From positions 1-42,832 of the IMG/VR virus record IMGVR_UViG_3300030101_003318: 42,832 nt of DNA, one strand, 5' to 3'. A model generated the notes under the pieces. It saw only the letters and a list, made by a program, of their open reading frames with translations. It was not told the DNA's origin and did no database searches. Below, one piece after another: positions 28,148 through 38,950 of the stretch. A program made the translations under genes and the position numbers. This DNA is from a virus. The first letter of the stretch is position 1, and each line of letters begins with the position of its first letter.

Positions 28148-30650
28148 CAATCAGAGAGACAGGCTCCTATTCCTCGCCCGGATGTTGAGTCAGGGCAAGA
28201 TCACCAAGCAAGAGTACGACCGTCAGGTTGAGGCTCTTATCCGGATGGTTCCCTTGTCCCCCGAGACGAAGGGGTCTGTGGCAAGGAACCAGAAGCAAAA
28301 GGTGAAGGCGGGCCAGATGCCGGGTGCGTCTGGAATGCTCCCTGTTACTCCCCCGCCGAACATGGGCGAGCCTCTAAACGAGCAGATGCGTCGGAGCAAT
28401 GCTCCGCCTAGGCCAGAGTTCGATACGCCGGGTGCGTCTGGAATGCTCCCTATTACTCCCACGCCGAACATGGGGGAGCCCCTGAACGAGCAGATGCGTG
28501 GCAGCAATGCTCCGCCTAGGCCAGAGTTCGACCGCGACCGTGACATTGGCTTTGGCCAGAATGTACCCGAGCCCGAGCGTGACATTGGCGAAAACCCTCT
28601 TCCCTCAATCGCTGAAATTGACGCTGGCGCAAGGCAGGTTCCCGGCAGATCGGAGGAAGAGCTTGCTGAATACATGCCCCCAGACGAGAGCATGGAGACG
28701 CCTGAGCAGCAGGCGGAACGACTGCAACAGATAGAAGATCGCCGTGCTGACGACGAGTACAACAGGGAAATGCGTAAAGATGGCGGCGTGCCCGTCATTG
28801 ACAAGGAGACCGGGCAGCCGGTGTTCCAGCCGGGCACGGGGCGTTTCGAGTTCCGCCCTGATGACGAGCGGTACGAAGGCATGTCGCAAGACGAACGCGA
28901 CATTGCCATGCTCCAAGATGCGGAGCCAACCCAAGCTGAGATCGACGCCGAGGTCGCCAAAGAAGAAGCAAAGAGTGCGGCGGGCCTTGCCAAACGGAAG
29001 GAAGTCGAGTCACTCAAGACGGATCCGACTAAGCGGCTGAATGAGAAGGGTGAGGTCGAGGCCTACCCTGAAGAAGTCGAGCTTTGGATTGGCCGGAACA
29101 AGACGCAGGCTGACATGAATGTCAGTGAGGAAAACAAAGAACTCTGGACGATGGGCCAGAGGCAGAGACGCGAAGGACTTCGTGACATTGCGGTAGGTCA
29201 GGGCCTTAGAGGGAGATCCGCAACCGAGTTTGAATACTGGAAGCAGAGTGGCGGTAAGTGGCCCGGCCCCTACACCTCGATGAGTCGCGAAGCGATTGCG
29301 GCTGCTCAGGCTTACTACCTTGAGTTTGGCCAGCCGAAGCCCACCTTTGAGGGCAGTCCACGGAAGATGGCTGACCCGAACCAGATGTCTTTCGAGGAGT
29401 TCAAGCGTCGTCAGGAGGCTGGCGAGTTTGACACCCCTCCTTCGATCAGCCCCGAAGAGCAGGAGGCAGGCCGAGAGAGAAGCCAGAGGATTCGTGACAG
29501 TGTTGATCGGGATCGAAAGCGATCTGTTCTTCGGCAGATGCAGAAGGAAGGCATCCAACTCCAGTCGGGGTACAACACTGTTGATGGTGCGTTCAGCTCC
29601 GAGCAAGAGCGAGAGATCGCGGACTATCTGCGGGTCCGTGGCTACAGCGATGCCAACGACTGGTACCGGGATACTGTCAGGGCCAGCCGAGACACGCGCA
29701 AGCGAGACTCTCAGGTCCGGGCGATCCTTCGGCGTGACCCTGAAGAACGCAAGGAGCTTCTCGATCGCATCAACCGGAACCGGCCCCCGGGCGACAGGAT
29801 CAGGCCCGAAGAGATCGGCTTGCCCGGCAGGCAGGTTGTCGGTGAGTTCCGCGAGGTCAAAGAGTTCGATCGGATCTCCGGAAACAATGCCATAGAGGGC
29901 GAATACCTGAAGACCGACCGTGGTCGGTTCAGGGTCGCAAGCACAGGCAAAGAGGTTGATGGGAAGCCCGAGCTTGCCATGGTCCCTGTCAGGCAGGTGA
30001 GGGGCGGCAAGTACGTCCCCGACGCTGACAGCATTGACTTTGAAACATTCAATGACACCTACTCCGGCGGAGAGCGGAGGACTGTTGCCGCTCTCGCGAG
30101 AGCGGAACGGACTGGCTCCGTTGCCGAGGAACAACGCCGGATCGATCGGTCGCGAGAGAGAATTAACTCTTCAGACGAATACGACGAGGCAACCAAGAAG
30201 GAAGCACTGAAGAGGCTTGAGGCCCGAGAGAACAAGCTGCACTACGAGTACCTCCAGAATGTCTTGGAGGGAGACTCCGACGCGCGACCACTCCCCGCTA
30301 TTCCAGCCGAAACCGAATACGAGCGAGGACAAAGGCTTAAGAATGAAAAGACGGAAAGGGATCTGGAAAAAGAAGGGGGAAGCGGCGACACCACGGACGA
30401 CGCCTTGGACGAGTACCTCGGTGGAGGACCAGCACGCGGAGCAGGCCAAGGCACAACGCTCTGGCCGCGTCTCGTCGAGAAGTTCAAGGAAGACATGGCA
30501 TCTGGCGTGCCGCAAGAAGAGGCCCTCGGTGAGTTGCTTCGAAGGACCGATGAAAACTGGGACCGGATCCGCGAAGAAGAGTCAGCTAGAACTGACAACG
30601 CAAGAGACTTTGTCACAGAAGCCCTGACTGAAGGCGAGTTGAACCCCTGA
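28140..30650 (+). CDS. Large polar virion/internal protein with 36-residue repeat, 836 aa
   Basis: A hydrophilic, charged, Gln/Glu/Arg-rich protein without membrane segments. The N-terminal 55 residues are helical (LLFLARMLSQGKITKQEYDR, resembling a short SHOCT-like helix pair). Two tandem 36-residue repeats follow (PGASGMLP, NMGEPLNEQMR, NAPPRPEFD), then an acidic/basic helical middle, and a C-terminal coiled part (KFKEDMASGVPQEEALGELL). It directly precedes the giant gene with a TGATG overlap, where podoviruses encode internal virion proteins. Probably packaged and ejected with DNA. Inference. Confidence 0.8.
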   Translation: MDDNQRDRLLFLARMLSQGKITKQEYDRQVEALIRMVPLSPETKGSVARNQKQKVKAGQMPGASGMLPVTPPPNMGEPLNEQMRRSNAPPRPEFDTPGASGMLPITPTPNMGEPLNEQMRGSNAPPRPEFDRDRDIGFGQNVPEPERDIGENPLPSIAEIDAGARQVPGRSEEELAEYMPPDESMETPEQQAERLQQIEDRRADDEYNREMRKDGGVPVIDKETGQPVFQPGTGRFEFRPDDERYEGMSQDERDIAMLQDAEPTQAEIDAEVAKEEAKSAAGLAKRKEVESLKTDPTKRLNEKGEVEAYPEEVELWIGRNKTQADMNVSEENKELWTMGQRQRREGLRDIAVGQGLRGRSATEFEYWKQSGGKWPGPYTSMSREAIAAAQAYYLEFGQPKPTFEGSPRKMADPNQMSFEEFKRRQEAGEFDTPPSISPEEQEAGRERSQRIRDSVDRDRKRSVLRQMQKEGIQLQSGYNTVDGAFSSEQEREIADYLRVRGYSDANDWYRDTVRASRDTRKRDSQVRAILRRDPEERKELLDRINRNRPPGDRIRPEEIGLPGRQVVGEFREVKEFDRISGNNAIEGEYLKTDRGRFRVASTGKEVDGKPELAMVPVRQVRGGKYVPDADSIDFETFNDTYSGGERRTVAALARAERTGSVAEEQRRIDRSRERINSSDEYDEATKKEALKRLEARENKLHYEYLQNVLEGDSDARPLPAIPAETEYERGQRLKNEKTERDLEKEGGSGDTTDDALDEYLGGGPARGAGQGTTLWPRLVEKFKEDMASGVPQEEALGELLRRTDENWDRIREEESARTDNARDFVTEALTEGELNP
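28321..28533 (+). repeat. Tandem 108-bp repeat, two copies
   Basis: Unit one starts at 28321 and unit two at 28429. They differ at only a few, mostly silent positions and encode PGASGMLP[VI]TP[PT]PNMGEP and LNEQMRxSNAPPRPEFD. The second copy is slightly shorter before diverging. A recent in-frame duplication. Confidence 0.95.
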
Positions 30651-33600
30651 TGACGCAGTTCGATATCAACTACGAAGAAGCGATCAAGACCATTCGGAAC
30701 TCGAAGGTCTCGGCATCACAGTCCCAGCAGGCGGCCAAGTTCCAGCCCCCTACCGCACAGGATGTGCAATCTCAGGCGGCACCCGAGATGTCTGCCGGAG
30801 CCGAGCTACTCGAATCGTCTCGCCCCGGCTTTTTGAGACAGCTCGTTGCCCCAGTCACCGATCCGATCGACACCTTTGCTACGGCGGCGGGAGTCGCCAT
30901 AAGAAGAGCGGTCCCGACCATCATCGGTGGTATCGAAGGGACGATGGGACGCCTAGGCGAAGCAATCATCGAGTTCGAAGTGGCCAAAAACCCGGTACAG
31001 GGTGCCATCATCAGGGCCCAGAATGTGCTGGACGGTCGAGACCCAGACGATGTTATGGGTGGACTCAGCAGGCATCTGGCTTTGACATCCCTAGGTGCCC
31101 AGCGAGAAGGCGACGAAACAACTGCATTCTTGGCTGACATGATGAATGTAGGCCTGCACACGGCGAGAGCCAACATTGATGCAGGTTCTCGAAAGATGGA
31201 CTCTTTCATTGCATGGAACTTCACCGAAGACCGGTGGGGAACCATGTCCTCCGAACAATATGAAAGGGAGATCCTCAAGGATCCGCTTGGTGTTGACCCC
31301 GGCAAGCAGGCTGGCATGTTCATTGGCAATGCTCTGACCTCTGCTGTTCAGATGGCAATCGCTCTCGTTCAACCACAGCTTGCACCTGCGGTGCTTGGGA
31401 GTTTCTTCACCCAAGGGTTTGCCGGTGCCGCTCAAGGGTATGAAGATGTCAAGAAGAGCCGTGGCGAGATCCCCAGTGCTACCAATGCTTTCTTGCACGG
31501 TGTTGGCGGCGGAACTGTAGAACTTGCGTTTGAAAGTTTCCAGCTTGGCACTGTCAAGAAAACCATCAAGGCCACGAGGCAAAGCCTGAACGCAAGGCTC
31601 GGGAGGGCCATCGCAGAAGAGGCCGCCGGGTCGCCGGGTGCGATCCGCCGTGCTGTTGATTCAGTTGCAGCGGTCACTCCTGACTTTGCAAAGGCGATCG
31701 GCAAAACCACTGCTACCAATGCCTTGCAAGAAACCGCCACGCAGGTTTCCAACAACCTCCGGGAGATGCTGACCTATGACCCGGCGAATCCCGGGGATGG
31801 CTACTTCGGCAAGGTCACCCGGCTCTTGCGTGGAGTACCCGAGGCGGCCCTTGGTGGTGCGATTGGTGGTGCCCCGTTCGGTGCGGGGGCTGGTTTGGGG
31901 GCAATGTCAGCTTCGGAGAATCGGGTGCAGGCCCGAGAGGCTGCCGCAAGGCTTCGGAAGTCCGTCCCGGATGCTCCGGTGGACCTTGCCCTAGAGGCCA
32001 CCACCGCCACGGAGAGGGCCCCTGAGCCATCCGCTAGGCCGGGAGGCCTGTCCGCCCCCAAGGGCAGCGAGAGGCTTGCTGAGGCATTCAAGAGGGGGAA
32101 TGAAGAAGGTGCCAAGCAGCGGCGTTCGGGGGCGATCGGGGAGGCTAGGGCCACCGGCGAAGCCCCGATCCGATCGGAGCTTGCAAGTGGCCGAGAGGAC
32201 TTCCTAAGCGAGGGGTACGCGGACGAGCTTGTGGCCTCCCACCCAGAGTTTGCCCTTCAGATCCTTGAGTCCGCCAAAGGTGCCAAGGGTGCCATCTCCC
32301 GAATCTTCGCCCCGTATGTCTACCGAGGGAAGGAACGGCTTTCGGAGGCTGACCGGCGAACTTTCGTTGACAATGTCAGGAAGGCGGTCAAGCTCTCCAA
32401 GGGTGGCCGGGGCATCAAGAGAAGGCCAGAAGCTGAGATCCGAAACGAGATCAAGGCGATTGGCAAGAAGGTCAAGGACGGGACTGCTACTGAACAAGAC
32501 CGCAAGAGCTTGGCGAAGCTAGAGGCCGAACTTGTCAGGCGAAAAAACGAGGCAGCCAAAACGGCGAAGGCTGATGCTGATGTCATCGCTGTCGAGGAAG
32601 AGGTGGCCGATGAGGTGGGGCCGGAGCCTGTCATTGACGACCGGGTGCCCGAGGCAGAAGAGGCAGCACCAAAGGCCGAGCCCAAGGCCAAGCCCGAGCC
32701 CAAGCCTGAGCCCAAGGCCGAGCCCAAGCCCGAGGCTGGCACTGATCCTGTGGCCGCCGCTCTTGAGGAAGGCAAAGAGTTCACCATCTCGGATGCGGAC
32801 TTTGACAAAGTCGAAGAGATTAATGCCGAGTACGAACGCAATCAGGAAGAGCTTGATTCACTGACCAGCGACGACCCCGCTTCCGCAGAGAGAATGGAAG
32901 AGCTTGCGGAGAGGCAGGCGGAGCTGGATAAGGAAGAGCTTGAGATCTTCCGCAAGTACGAAGACCAGATCGAGAACGCTGTCGAAGAGGTGCCGGTCCC
33001 TGAAGACCCGGCCCCCGTCCCCGAGCCTGTCGAAGTTGAACAATCCACCAGCGACACCAAGTTGGCGACGACCATTCGGGGGCTGGAAGCCAATGTCAAA
33101 TCCCTCGAAGAGCAGATTGACAACGTCACTACCAAGACTGGCCGGGCCAAGAAGGGCAAGGCCAAGGAGCGAGACGCCCTTGTCGAACGGCTGAATGAAG
33201 CGAATGACGCCCTCGCCGAACGGCGTGCTGCTGCGGCCAGCCGCAAGACCGAAAGAGAAGCGAAGGCCCGGAACAAGGAGAGAACCGAAGCTCTGCTCGA
33301 AAAGCCCCTGCCGGGACGCAAGGGCAAGCTGGCAACCATCATCGGGAAGATGGGATTCCTTGGGCAGAACGCATCGGGTAAGTCCTTGAGTGACCTGACC
33401 GATCAGCAGCTTCACCGCATTGCCAAGCGAGAGCTGAACATTCGTGCAGGCTACGCCAAGTCGTTTGGCCGGGAAGCGTTGATTGAAGAGATTCTCTCTG
33501 CGAGGCTTCTGTCCACCGGGGTTGGAAGCAGGATCTTCTTCCAAGATGACAGTCTGAATGAAGTCCAACAGGAGAGGCGGGCCGCGATCGTCAAGATTCT

Positions 33601-36600
33601 TTTCGCCCCAAGGCAAAAGGGCGAAGGCGGCAAGTCGATCAGCGATGTCATTGCTGGTCGCATGGAAATCTTGCGGCTGAACCAGCAAGAACGAACTGAG
33701 CTTTCGGATGGGCTGGAAGATGTCACGCCCAAAAGGCCCAAGGCCAAGAAGATTGTTGGCAGGGAAGCTAGGCCCCTGAAGGCAACGAGCGACCTCACTG
33801 TTGAGCAAGCCAATGCGATTGTCGCTGCGAGGTACAAGGCTGCACAGGATCGTCGCGAAGCTGCTGACAAGGCGGTCCCGGGAACGCTCGGAGTCCTCTC
33901 TCCGCTTAGTGATCTGCCCACCAGACCTGCCCCTGAAACCCGGGAGGAAACCCAGTCTCGGCTTCGGCGTGAGGCTCGGGATCGAACCCGGCAGGATGAT
34001 GACAAGAAGCCAACCAACAAGATGACAAAGGCTGAGGGCTGGGCCGAGATCATTGATGAGGGCAAGAAGATCGCCCGATACGAGGGCAAGACTGACGCTG
34101 AAATCAAGCGGCAGATCACTCGGGAGTTTGCAGCCAAGGGCGTGAAGTTTGAGGGCAAGGGTGGCAAGGCCGCAGTGATCGGCGTTGTCAATGACATCCG
34201 GGCTGGCGAAACCCCACTCGTGGAGGGCAGGGCGGCCCCTGTCCAGAAGGCCACGAAGATGTCGCCGGAGCAGAAGGCGGAGAAGGAGAAGCAGCGGATG
34301 GCCCTGCTCTCCGAGCTTCGCGCAGCTTCTGTTCGCAAGGCCAAGGCGGCCCAGAAGAGGCGGGAGGCCAGACAGAAGGAGCTGGAAGAAAAGAAGGAAT
34401 CCAAGGGGGTTCAGCCCGGCCGCGAGGAAAACAACGACCGAGTCATGCGGTCGATGAAGGCCATCCGGTTCCGTGTGAATCTCGCCCTCGGCAGGTTTGC
34501 TGAGATGGTCGAGTCTTTTGAGGCTGGTGATGTCAGGGGCCGAGACAACGTCAAGCGAGGCCGGAAGGTCACCAAGTCCGGGAAGGCCCGGTACTGGGGA
34601 TCTGGAACAACGATCGATCTTGCCAGTGAGTTCCCAAGACTCTGGTCCATCATCACCGAGAACATGGACCCCCGACGAGCGGGGGCGTACCTCGGCGACA
34701 CAGTCCGGTCCATGACCCCGAAGGAGTTCGCCCAGAGGTTCGGGGCCGAGTCATTGTTCGAGGGTAGGGATCTTGAGGGAGCCGAGGCTCTTGCCATCCT
34801 CGAAGATGTCGCTGACATGCTCGATCAGTCCGTCATCATTGGCGATGAGAAGCTGATTGCAGATCAAGCGAAGCTGCTTGCGGCTGAAGGCATTGTCGAG
34901 ATTCGACTCTCTCCGACTGAAGATGGAAGCCTGCTTCCTGAGTCGGTCACTGTTGAGGCAGCGTCTGGCGAGACGGTGGCCGAAGCTAGCACCTCTCAGG
35001 ACTTGCTTGACATTCTCGACAAGCAGCAGGCAAGTCAGCGGGCCGAAGACCAAGCCGCCGCTGACCAGATGCGTGAGGAACTCGACGAGGACTTCGACGA
35101 TGACGCACTGAACTTCTCGACCGGAGAGGTTGGCGAGGTCATCAGGATCAAGTCGGACGAGGGTGGTGCCGAGCTGATCGAGGGTGCCACCGTCTGGCTG
35201 CAAATCCAGAGTCTCAAGGCACGCATCCTTGGCAAGGTTGGCAAGTCCCGCCTTTCCCAGTGGCTCCGAACTGAGATTGCAACCATTGACAAGGCAGTCA
35301 CTGGCCAGCAGGTTGAACTCGCCGAAGCCCAGAAGGAGATTGACCGAGTCGTCAACTCCAAGAAGTCAAAGGCCTTGGGCCTGAAGAAGGGTGACCTCGA
35401 AGCTGTCCCCGATAGTGCGGCGAACCCGGTTGAGATGGCCGTGGTCCGGAAGATGCGGAAGCGTGGCCGGACTGTTGTTCTTTACCGGGCAAACACCGCC
35501 GCTGGTACGGTGGCGAATGGCTTTGTCTCGGCTGACAACAACACCATGTACATCCGAGTCGGAAGCCTTGGGGCAGATGTGTTCTCCAAGATCCGAGACC
35601 CTCGTGCCAGAAGGATGATCGAGCGTGAGTACGAGCGGATTGTCATGCAGGTGGTTCGCCACGAGAACGCCCACTTGGTTGAGAGAGATCCTGACGCCGA
35701 AGGGTTCAGGGCCCTGACTGATGTCGCCCTGAACATTGCCACCGGCAGGCCCTTTGCCGGAGAGTTCAGGAGCCAAGAGGAGGCTATCGAGTACGCCGTT
35801 GATGTCTTGGGTATGTCCGAGTCGGACGCCAAGAAGCTGGCCTCGACGAAGGCGGGCAGGGACACAATTGTTTCGGAGCTGCGGGCCGAGGCTGCGTCAC
35901 AGATTGACAGCTTCAGGGCGAGTGGTGCCGAGTCCCTGTACACCGACAGGAACATCATCGAGCGGACGATGGACCGCATCCGCCGGATCCTGACCAAGGC
36001 CGGGTTCCGTGGTGAGATGGCTCGGCGAGTCCTTGAGATTGCCGAGGTTGAACTCAAGCTCAACCTTGTCGAAGCATCGAAGCGTGTCCCGGAATCCAAG
36101 AAGAAGCGGAACAAGTCTCCCTTGTTCTCTGCCGATCTTGAGATGTACGACGAGCCCATGTTCATTGCGAGCGGCGAAGACATCCTGTTTTCCGCCGAGA
36201 GGTTCAGCAGGAGAGAGGGGTTTGTCCGCCAGCGTGAGCGTTGGCAGGACCGAAACATCCGCCTTCGCAATGCGACAAGGGATATCACTGAGGCTTACGG
36301 GGAGTTGCCCGACGACATCAACCCCCTCCAGCTCGTTGACATTGCCCCGGGACTCGTGGCCCGCAAGTCGCGATCCTTCATGGAAGACGAGTTCACCCCA
36401 CTTGCTGAAGAGATGGTCAAGGCCGGGATCACCACCCAAGAGATGGGCGAGTACCTTCATGCCAAGCACGCCAAGGAAGCCAATGAGTACCTCGGACAGA
36501 AGACCGGGGACAAGCGTGACTCGGGCATGACCGACGAGCAGGCAGATGAGGTCATCGCACAGGTCGAGGGCAGGAGTGACGCAAGGCAGTTCATGGCGTT

Positions 36601-38950
36601 TGCGGATCGGTACCAGAAGATCGGGCGTGACAACCTTGACCTGATGAGAGAAGCAGGGCTCATCACCGAAGAGGACTACAACAAACTCAAGGACACTTAC
36701 GAGTTCTATGTCCCCCTTGCCGATCCAACGCACGATGCGAAGTACGACAAGGATGACCAAGAACCCGTGCTGTTCGGTGGCCAAGCCCAGATTGGAAGGG
36801 CGATGTTGTATCGGAAGGGCCGAGAGGTTGAGGTTGACAATGTCCAGAGCCTTGCGTCAGACCAACGGCAGGCTTTCCATGAAGGCATCGTCTTGCACTT
36901 GGCAATGCAACGAAACAGGATTGTTCGCCGGGCGATTCGGAATCAGATCAACAACCGAATCCTAGACCTAAGCCTTTCCCTTGCTGGCACTGACGCCAAG
37001 GATGAGTTTGTCATTGAGGCTGGGCCACGCGACAAGCAGGGCCGACTGCGGATCCAGAAGCTCCGGGAGGAATCCGGCAATACCAAGCTCGTGGTGAGGC
37101 TGAACCGGAGCCGCGTGCTTCTTGGCAAGGCGTACGAAAAGGGCGAGCAGATTGTCATCAAGACCAAGGATCCAAAGATGGCAAGGATCCTTAACACCAC
37201 AGGCAAAACTCTTGATGATGTTGCAGGCGGCAAGCTCAAGTTCTTGGGTGCGTTCACCCGGATGAAGCGGGCACTGGCTACCAGATACAACATCGAGTTC
37301 ACCTTGGTGAACCCGGTTCGAGACCTCCAAGAAGCGTCGGCAAGTCTCAAGGTGGAGGGATTCGGCAGGGTCAGACGCAGGCTTGCGGCCAAGGCGTTGT
37401 CATCCTTCGCCACGGTCTTGGCCCATCAGTTCTCTGGCAAGACCAGCAGCAAGGCCTACCAAGAGTACCTCGACTCGGGTGCCCCGCAGGATGTCTATGG
37501 GATGCAGACGAGCAAGGACATTCAGCGAGCCATGAAGTATGCGATGAAGAAGGCGACACGCGGGGAGCGAGGCATTCCTGTCAAGATCTTCTTCGGTGCA
37601 GAGAAGATCCTCGGGGGATTGTTCGGTTCTCTCAGCAAGTTGACCAACGCCTTTGATGACGGGGTCCGCTTCGCCGCTTGGCAGATGGCCAAGGAGGAAG
37701 GATTCACGACCGAAAAGGCAACTGCTCTTTCCCGCGATGTCACGGTTGACTTCTCTCGTCGCGGCGACGACATGGGCAGCTACGCGAACAGCATCTACGC
37801 ATTCTCAAACGTGGGTACGCAGGGCATCGAAAAGCTGGTCCGGAAGTTCGGGAGTCTCAGGGTGATGAAGACTGCCTTTGGGTATGGCTTTGTCAACTCA
37901 CTTCTCTGCTCGCTTGCGTTCGATGACGAGGAGTGGGAGTCCATCCCCGACTACATCAAGCAGACGAACTTCATCATCCCCTGCCCGTGGAAGGATGCTG
38001 AGGGGCGAACGGCATTCATCAAGATCCCCATGCCGTACGGCATTGGCTCTGTCTGCAATGGGGGCAGGGTTCTTGGCGAGGCCATGTTCCGTGGTGGCGA
38101 CTACGCTGATCCGGTAGGGGCCGTGGGTGACGTTGCGGCCTCGTTCTGGTCGCTCAATCCCTTGGGTGGGACCAACATTGTCGCCGAGGAAACGACACCG
38201 ACAGATGACAGGTTCTTTGGCCTGCGGACTTCGGGTGTGGCCAACCTGATTCTCCCTGACATTTTGGATCCGGCTGTTGGACTAACTACGGACTACGACT
38301 GGACCGGACGAAGAATCTTCCCCCGGTCGTACAGCGATAGCCAAGTCCGTGCGGACTCTGGCTTTGACAGCACCAATGCCATGTGGAAGGGCATTGCCAA
38401 GGGGATCAATGAGGGCACTGGAGGCAGGCCGGAGGTCAGATCGGGCGGGATCGATATGTCGCCAGAGTTCTATCGGTTCATGGCTCACGAAACACTGTTC
38501 GGCCCAGCCAAGTTGCTTGACAGAATCATTGGACTGTTCGATGTCGATGGCATCCCGACCACCGCAAGCCAGCGGCCCATTCTGAGAAGGTTCTATGGCG
38601 AGGCGAGCGAGCGTGTCAGGCAGAACAACAGCCGAGACTTCTACGAGTTCAAGCACTACTACGAAGAGGCCCGGCGATTCAAGAACCGGTTCGAAGAAAG
38701 CGACATGACATTGCGGGAGTATGTCGAGGAGAACGAGTACACCCGGGCGGACCTCGTGATGTATCGAGGGCTTCTTCGGATGGGTGAAGATGACATGGTC
38801 AAGGCCGCGCTCAACTTCGGGAGGAAGTTCAATGACCTCAAGTCTCAGGCGAACGCAGACAATGACGAGGAGACACTGAACAGGATCTTCCAAGCGAAGT
38901 CCAAGTTGCAGGCCCACGCCGCCAAGCTCTACCGAGAGATGTCAAAGTGA
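30650..38950 (+). CDS. Giant polyvalent-type ejected protein with HExxH motif, 2766 aa
   Basis: By far the largest gene. The N-terminal ~430 residues hold hydrophobic Gly/Ala-rich segments (about 85 to 120, 225 to 262 and 398 to 422), as in proteins that insert in host membranes. A Pro/Lys/Glu-rich linker lies at about 665 to 700 and coiled coils at about 800 to 900. A zinc-protease-type motif HENAH sits at 1671 to 1675. The last ~800 residues match the large-polyvalent-protein pattern: EYLHAKHAKEANEYLG, YEFYVPLADP, NPVRDLQEASASL near 2219 and TNAFDDGVRFAAWQMAKEEG. Such proteins are packaged and injected to aid entry or counter defences. No MuF or nucleotidyl-transferase domain was identified. 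Confidence 0.85.
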   Translation: MTQFDINYEEAIKTIRNSKVSASQSQQAAKFQPPTAQDVQSQAAPEMSAGAELLESSRPGFLRQLVAPVTDPIDTFATAAGVAIRRAVPTIIGGIEGTMGRLGEAIIEFEVAKNPVQGAIIRAQNVLDGRDPDDVMGGLSRHLALTSLGAQREGDETTAFLADMMNVGLHTARANIDAGSRKMDSFIAWNFTEDRWGTMSSEQYEREILKDPLGVDPGKQAGMFIGNALTSAVQMAIALVQPQLAPAVLGSFFTQGFAGAAQGYEDVKKSRGEIPSATNAFLHGVGGGTVELAFESFQLGTVKKTIKATRQSLNARLGRAIAEEAAGSPGAIRRAVDSVAAVTPDFAKAIGKTTATNALQETATQVSNNLREMLTYDPANPGDGYFGKVTRLLRGVPEAALGGAIGGAPFGAGAGLGAMSASENRVQAREAAARLRKSVPDAPVDLALEATTATERAPEPSARPGGLSAPKGSERLAEAFKRGNEEGAKQRRSGAIGEARATGEAPIRSELASGREDFLSEGYADELVASHPEFALQILESAKGAKGAISRIFAPYVYRGKERLSEADRRTFVDNVRKAVKLSKGGRGIKRRPEAEIRNEIKAIGKKVKDGTATEQDRKSLAKLEAELVRRKNEAAKTAKADADVIAVEEEVADEVGPEPVIDDRVPEAEEAAPKAEPKAKPEPKPEPKAEPKPEAGTDPVAAALEEGKEFTISDADFDKVEEINAEYERNQEELDSLTSDDPASAERMEELAERQAELDKEELEIFRKYEDQIENAVEEVPVPEDPAPVPEPVEVEQSTSDTKLATTIRGLEANVKSLEEQIDNVTTKTGRAKKGKAKERDALVERLNEANDALAERRAAAASRKTEREAKARNKERTEALLEKPLPGRKGKLATIIGKMGFLGQNASGKSLSDLTDQQLHRIAKRELNIRAGYAKSFGREALIEEILSARLLSTGVGSRIFFQDDSLNEVQQERRAAIVKILFAPRQKGEGGKSISDVIAGRMEILRLNQQERTELSDGLEDVTPKRPKAKKIVGREARPLKATSDLTVEQANAIVAARYKAAQDRREAADKAVPGTLGVLSPLSDLPTRPAPETREETQSRLRREARDRTRQDDDKKPTNKMTKAEGWAEIIDEGKKIARYEGKTDAEIKRQITREFAAKGVKFEGKGGKAAVIGVVNDIRAGETPLVEGRAAPVQKATKMSPEQKAEKEKQRMALLSELRAASVRKAKAAQKRREARQKELEEKKESKGVQPGREENNDRVMRSMKAIRFRVNLALGRFAEMVESFEAGDVRGRDNVKRGRKVTKSGKARYWGSGTTIDLASEFPRLWSIITENMDPRRAGAYLGDTVRSMTPKEFAQRFGAESLFEGRDLEGAEALAILEDVADMLDQSVIIGDEKLIADQAKLLAAEGIVEIRLSPTEDGSLLPESVTVEAASGETVAEASTSQDLLDILDKQQASQRAEDQAAADQMREELDEDFDDDALNFSTGEVGEVIRIKSDEGGAELIEGATVWLQIQSLKARILGKVGKSRLSQWLRTEIATIDKAVTGQQVELAEAQKEIDRVVNSKKSKALGLKKGDLEAVPDSAANPVEMAVVRKMRKRGRTVVLYRANTAAGTVANGFVSADNNTMYIRVGSLGADVFSKIRDPRARRMIEREYERIVMQVVRHENAHLVERDPDAEGFRALTDVALNIATGRPFAGEFRSQEEAIEYAVDVLGMSESDAKKLASTKAGRDTIVSELRAEAASQIDSFRASGAESLYTDRNIIERTMDRIRRILTKAGFRGEMARRVLEIAEVELKLNLVEASKRVPESKKKRNKSPLFSADLEMYDEPMFIASGEDILFSAERFSRREGFVRQRERWQDRNIRLRNATRDITEAYGELPDDINPLQLVDIAPGLVARKSRSFMEDEFTPLAEEMVKAGITTQEMGEYLHAKHAKEANEYLGQKTGDKRDSGMTDEQADEVIAQVEGRSDARQFMAFADRYQKIGRDNLDLMREAGLITEEDYNKLKDTYEFYVPLADPTHDAKYDKDDQEPVLFGGQAQIGRAMLYRKGREVEVDNVQSLASDQRQAFHEGIVLHLAMQRNRIVRRAIRNQINNRILDLSLSLAGTDAKDEFVIEAGPRDKQGRLRIQKLREESGNTKLVVRLNRSRVLLGKAYEKGEQIVIKTKDPKMARILNTTGKTLDDVAGGKLKFLGAFTRMKRALATRYNIEFTLVNPVRDLQEASASLKVEGFGRVRRRLAAKALSSFATVLAHQFSGKTSSKAYQEYLDSGAPQDVYGMQTSKDIQRAMKYAMKKATRGERGIPVKIFFGAEKILGGLFGSLSKLTNAFDDGVRFAAWQMAKEEGFTTEKATALSRDVTVDFSRRGDDMGSYANSIYAFSNVGTQGIEKLVRKFGSLRVMKTAFGYGFVNSLLCSLAFDDEEWESIPDYIKQTNFIIPCPWKDAEGRTAFIKIPMPYGIGSVCNGGRVLGEAMFRGGDYADPVGAVGDVAASFWSLNPLGGTNIVAEETTPTDDRFFGLRTSGVANLILPDILDPAVGLTTDYDWTGRRIFPRSYSDSQVRADSGFDSTNAMWKGIAKGINEGTGGRPEVRSGGIDMSPEFYRFMAHETLFGPAKLLDRIIGLFDVDGIPTTASQRPILRRFYGEASERVRQNNSRDFYEFKHYYEEARRFKNRFEESDMTLREYVEENEYTRADLVMYRGLLRMGEDDMVKAALNFGRKFNDLKSQANADNDEETLNRIFQAKSKLQAHAAKLYREMSK

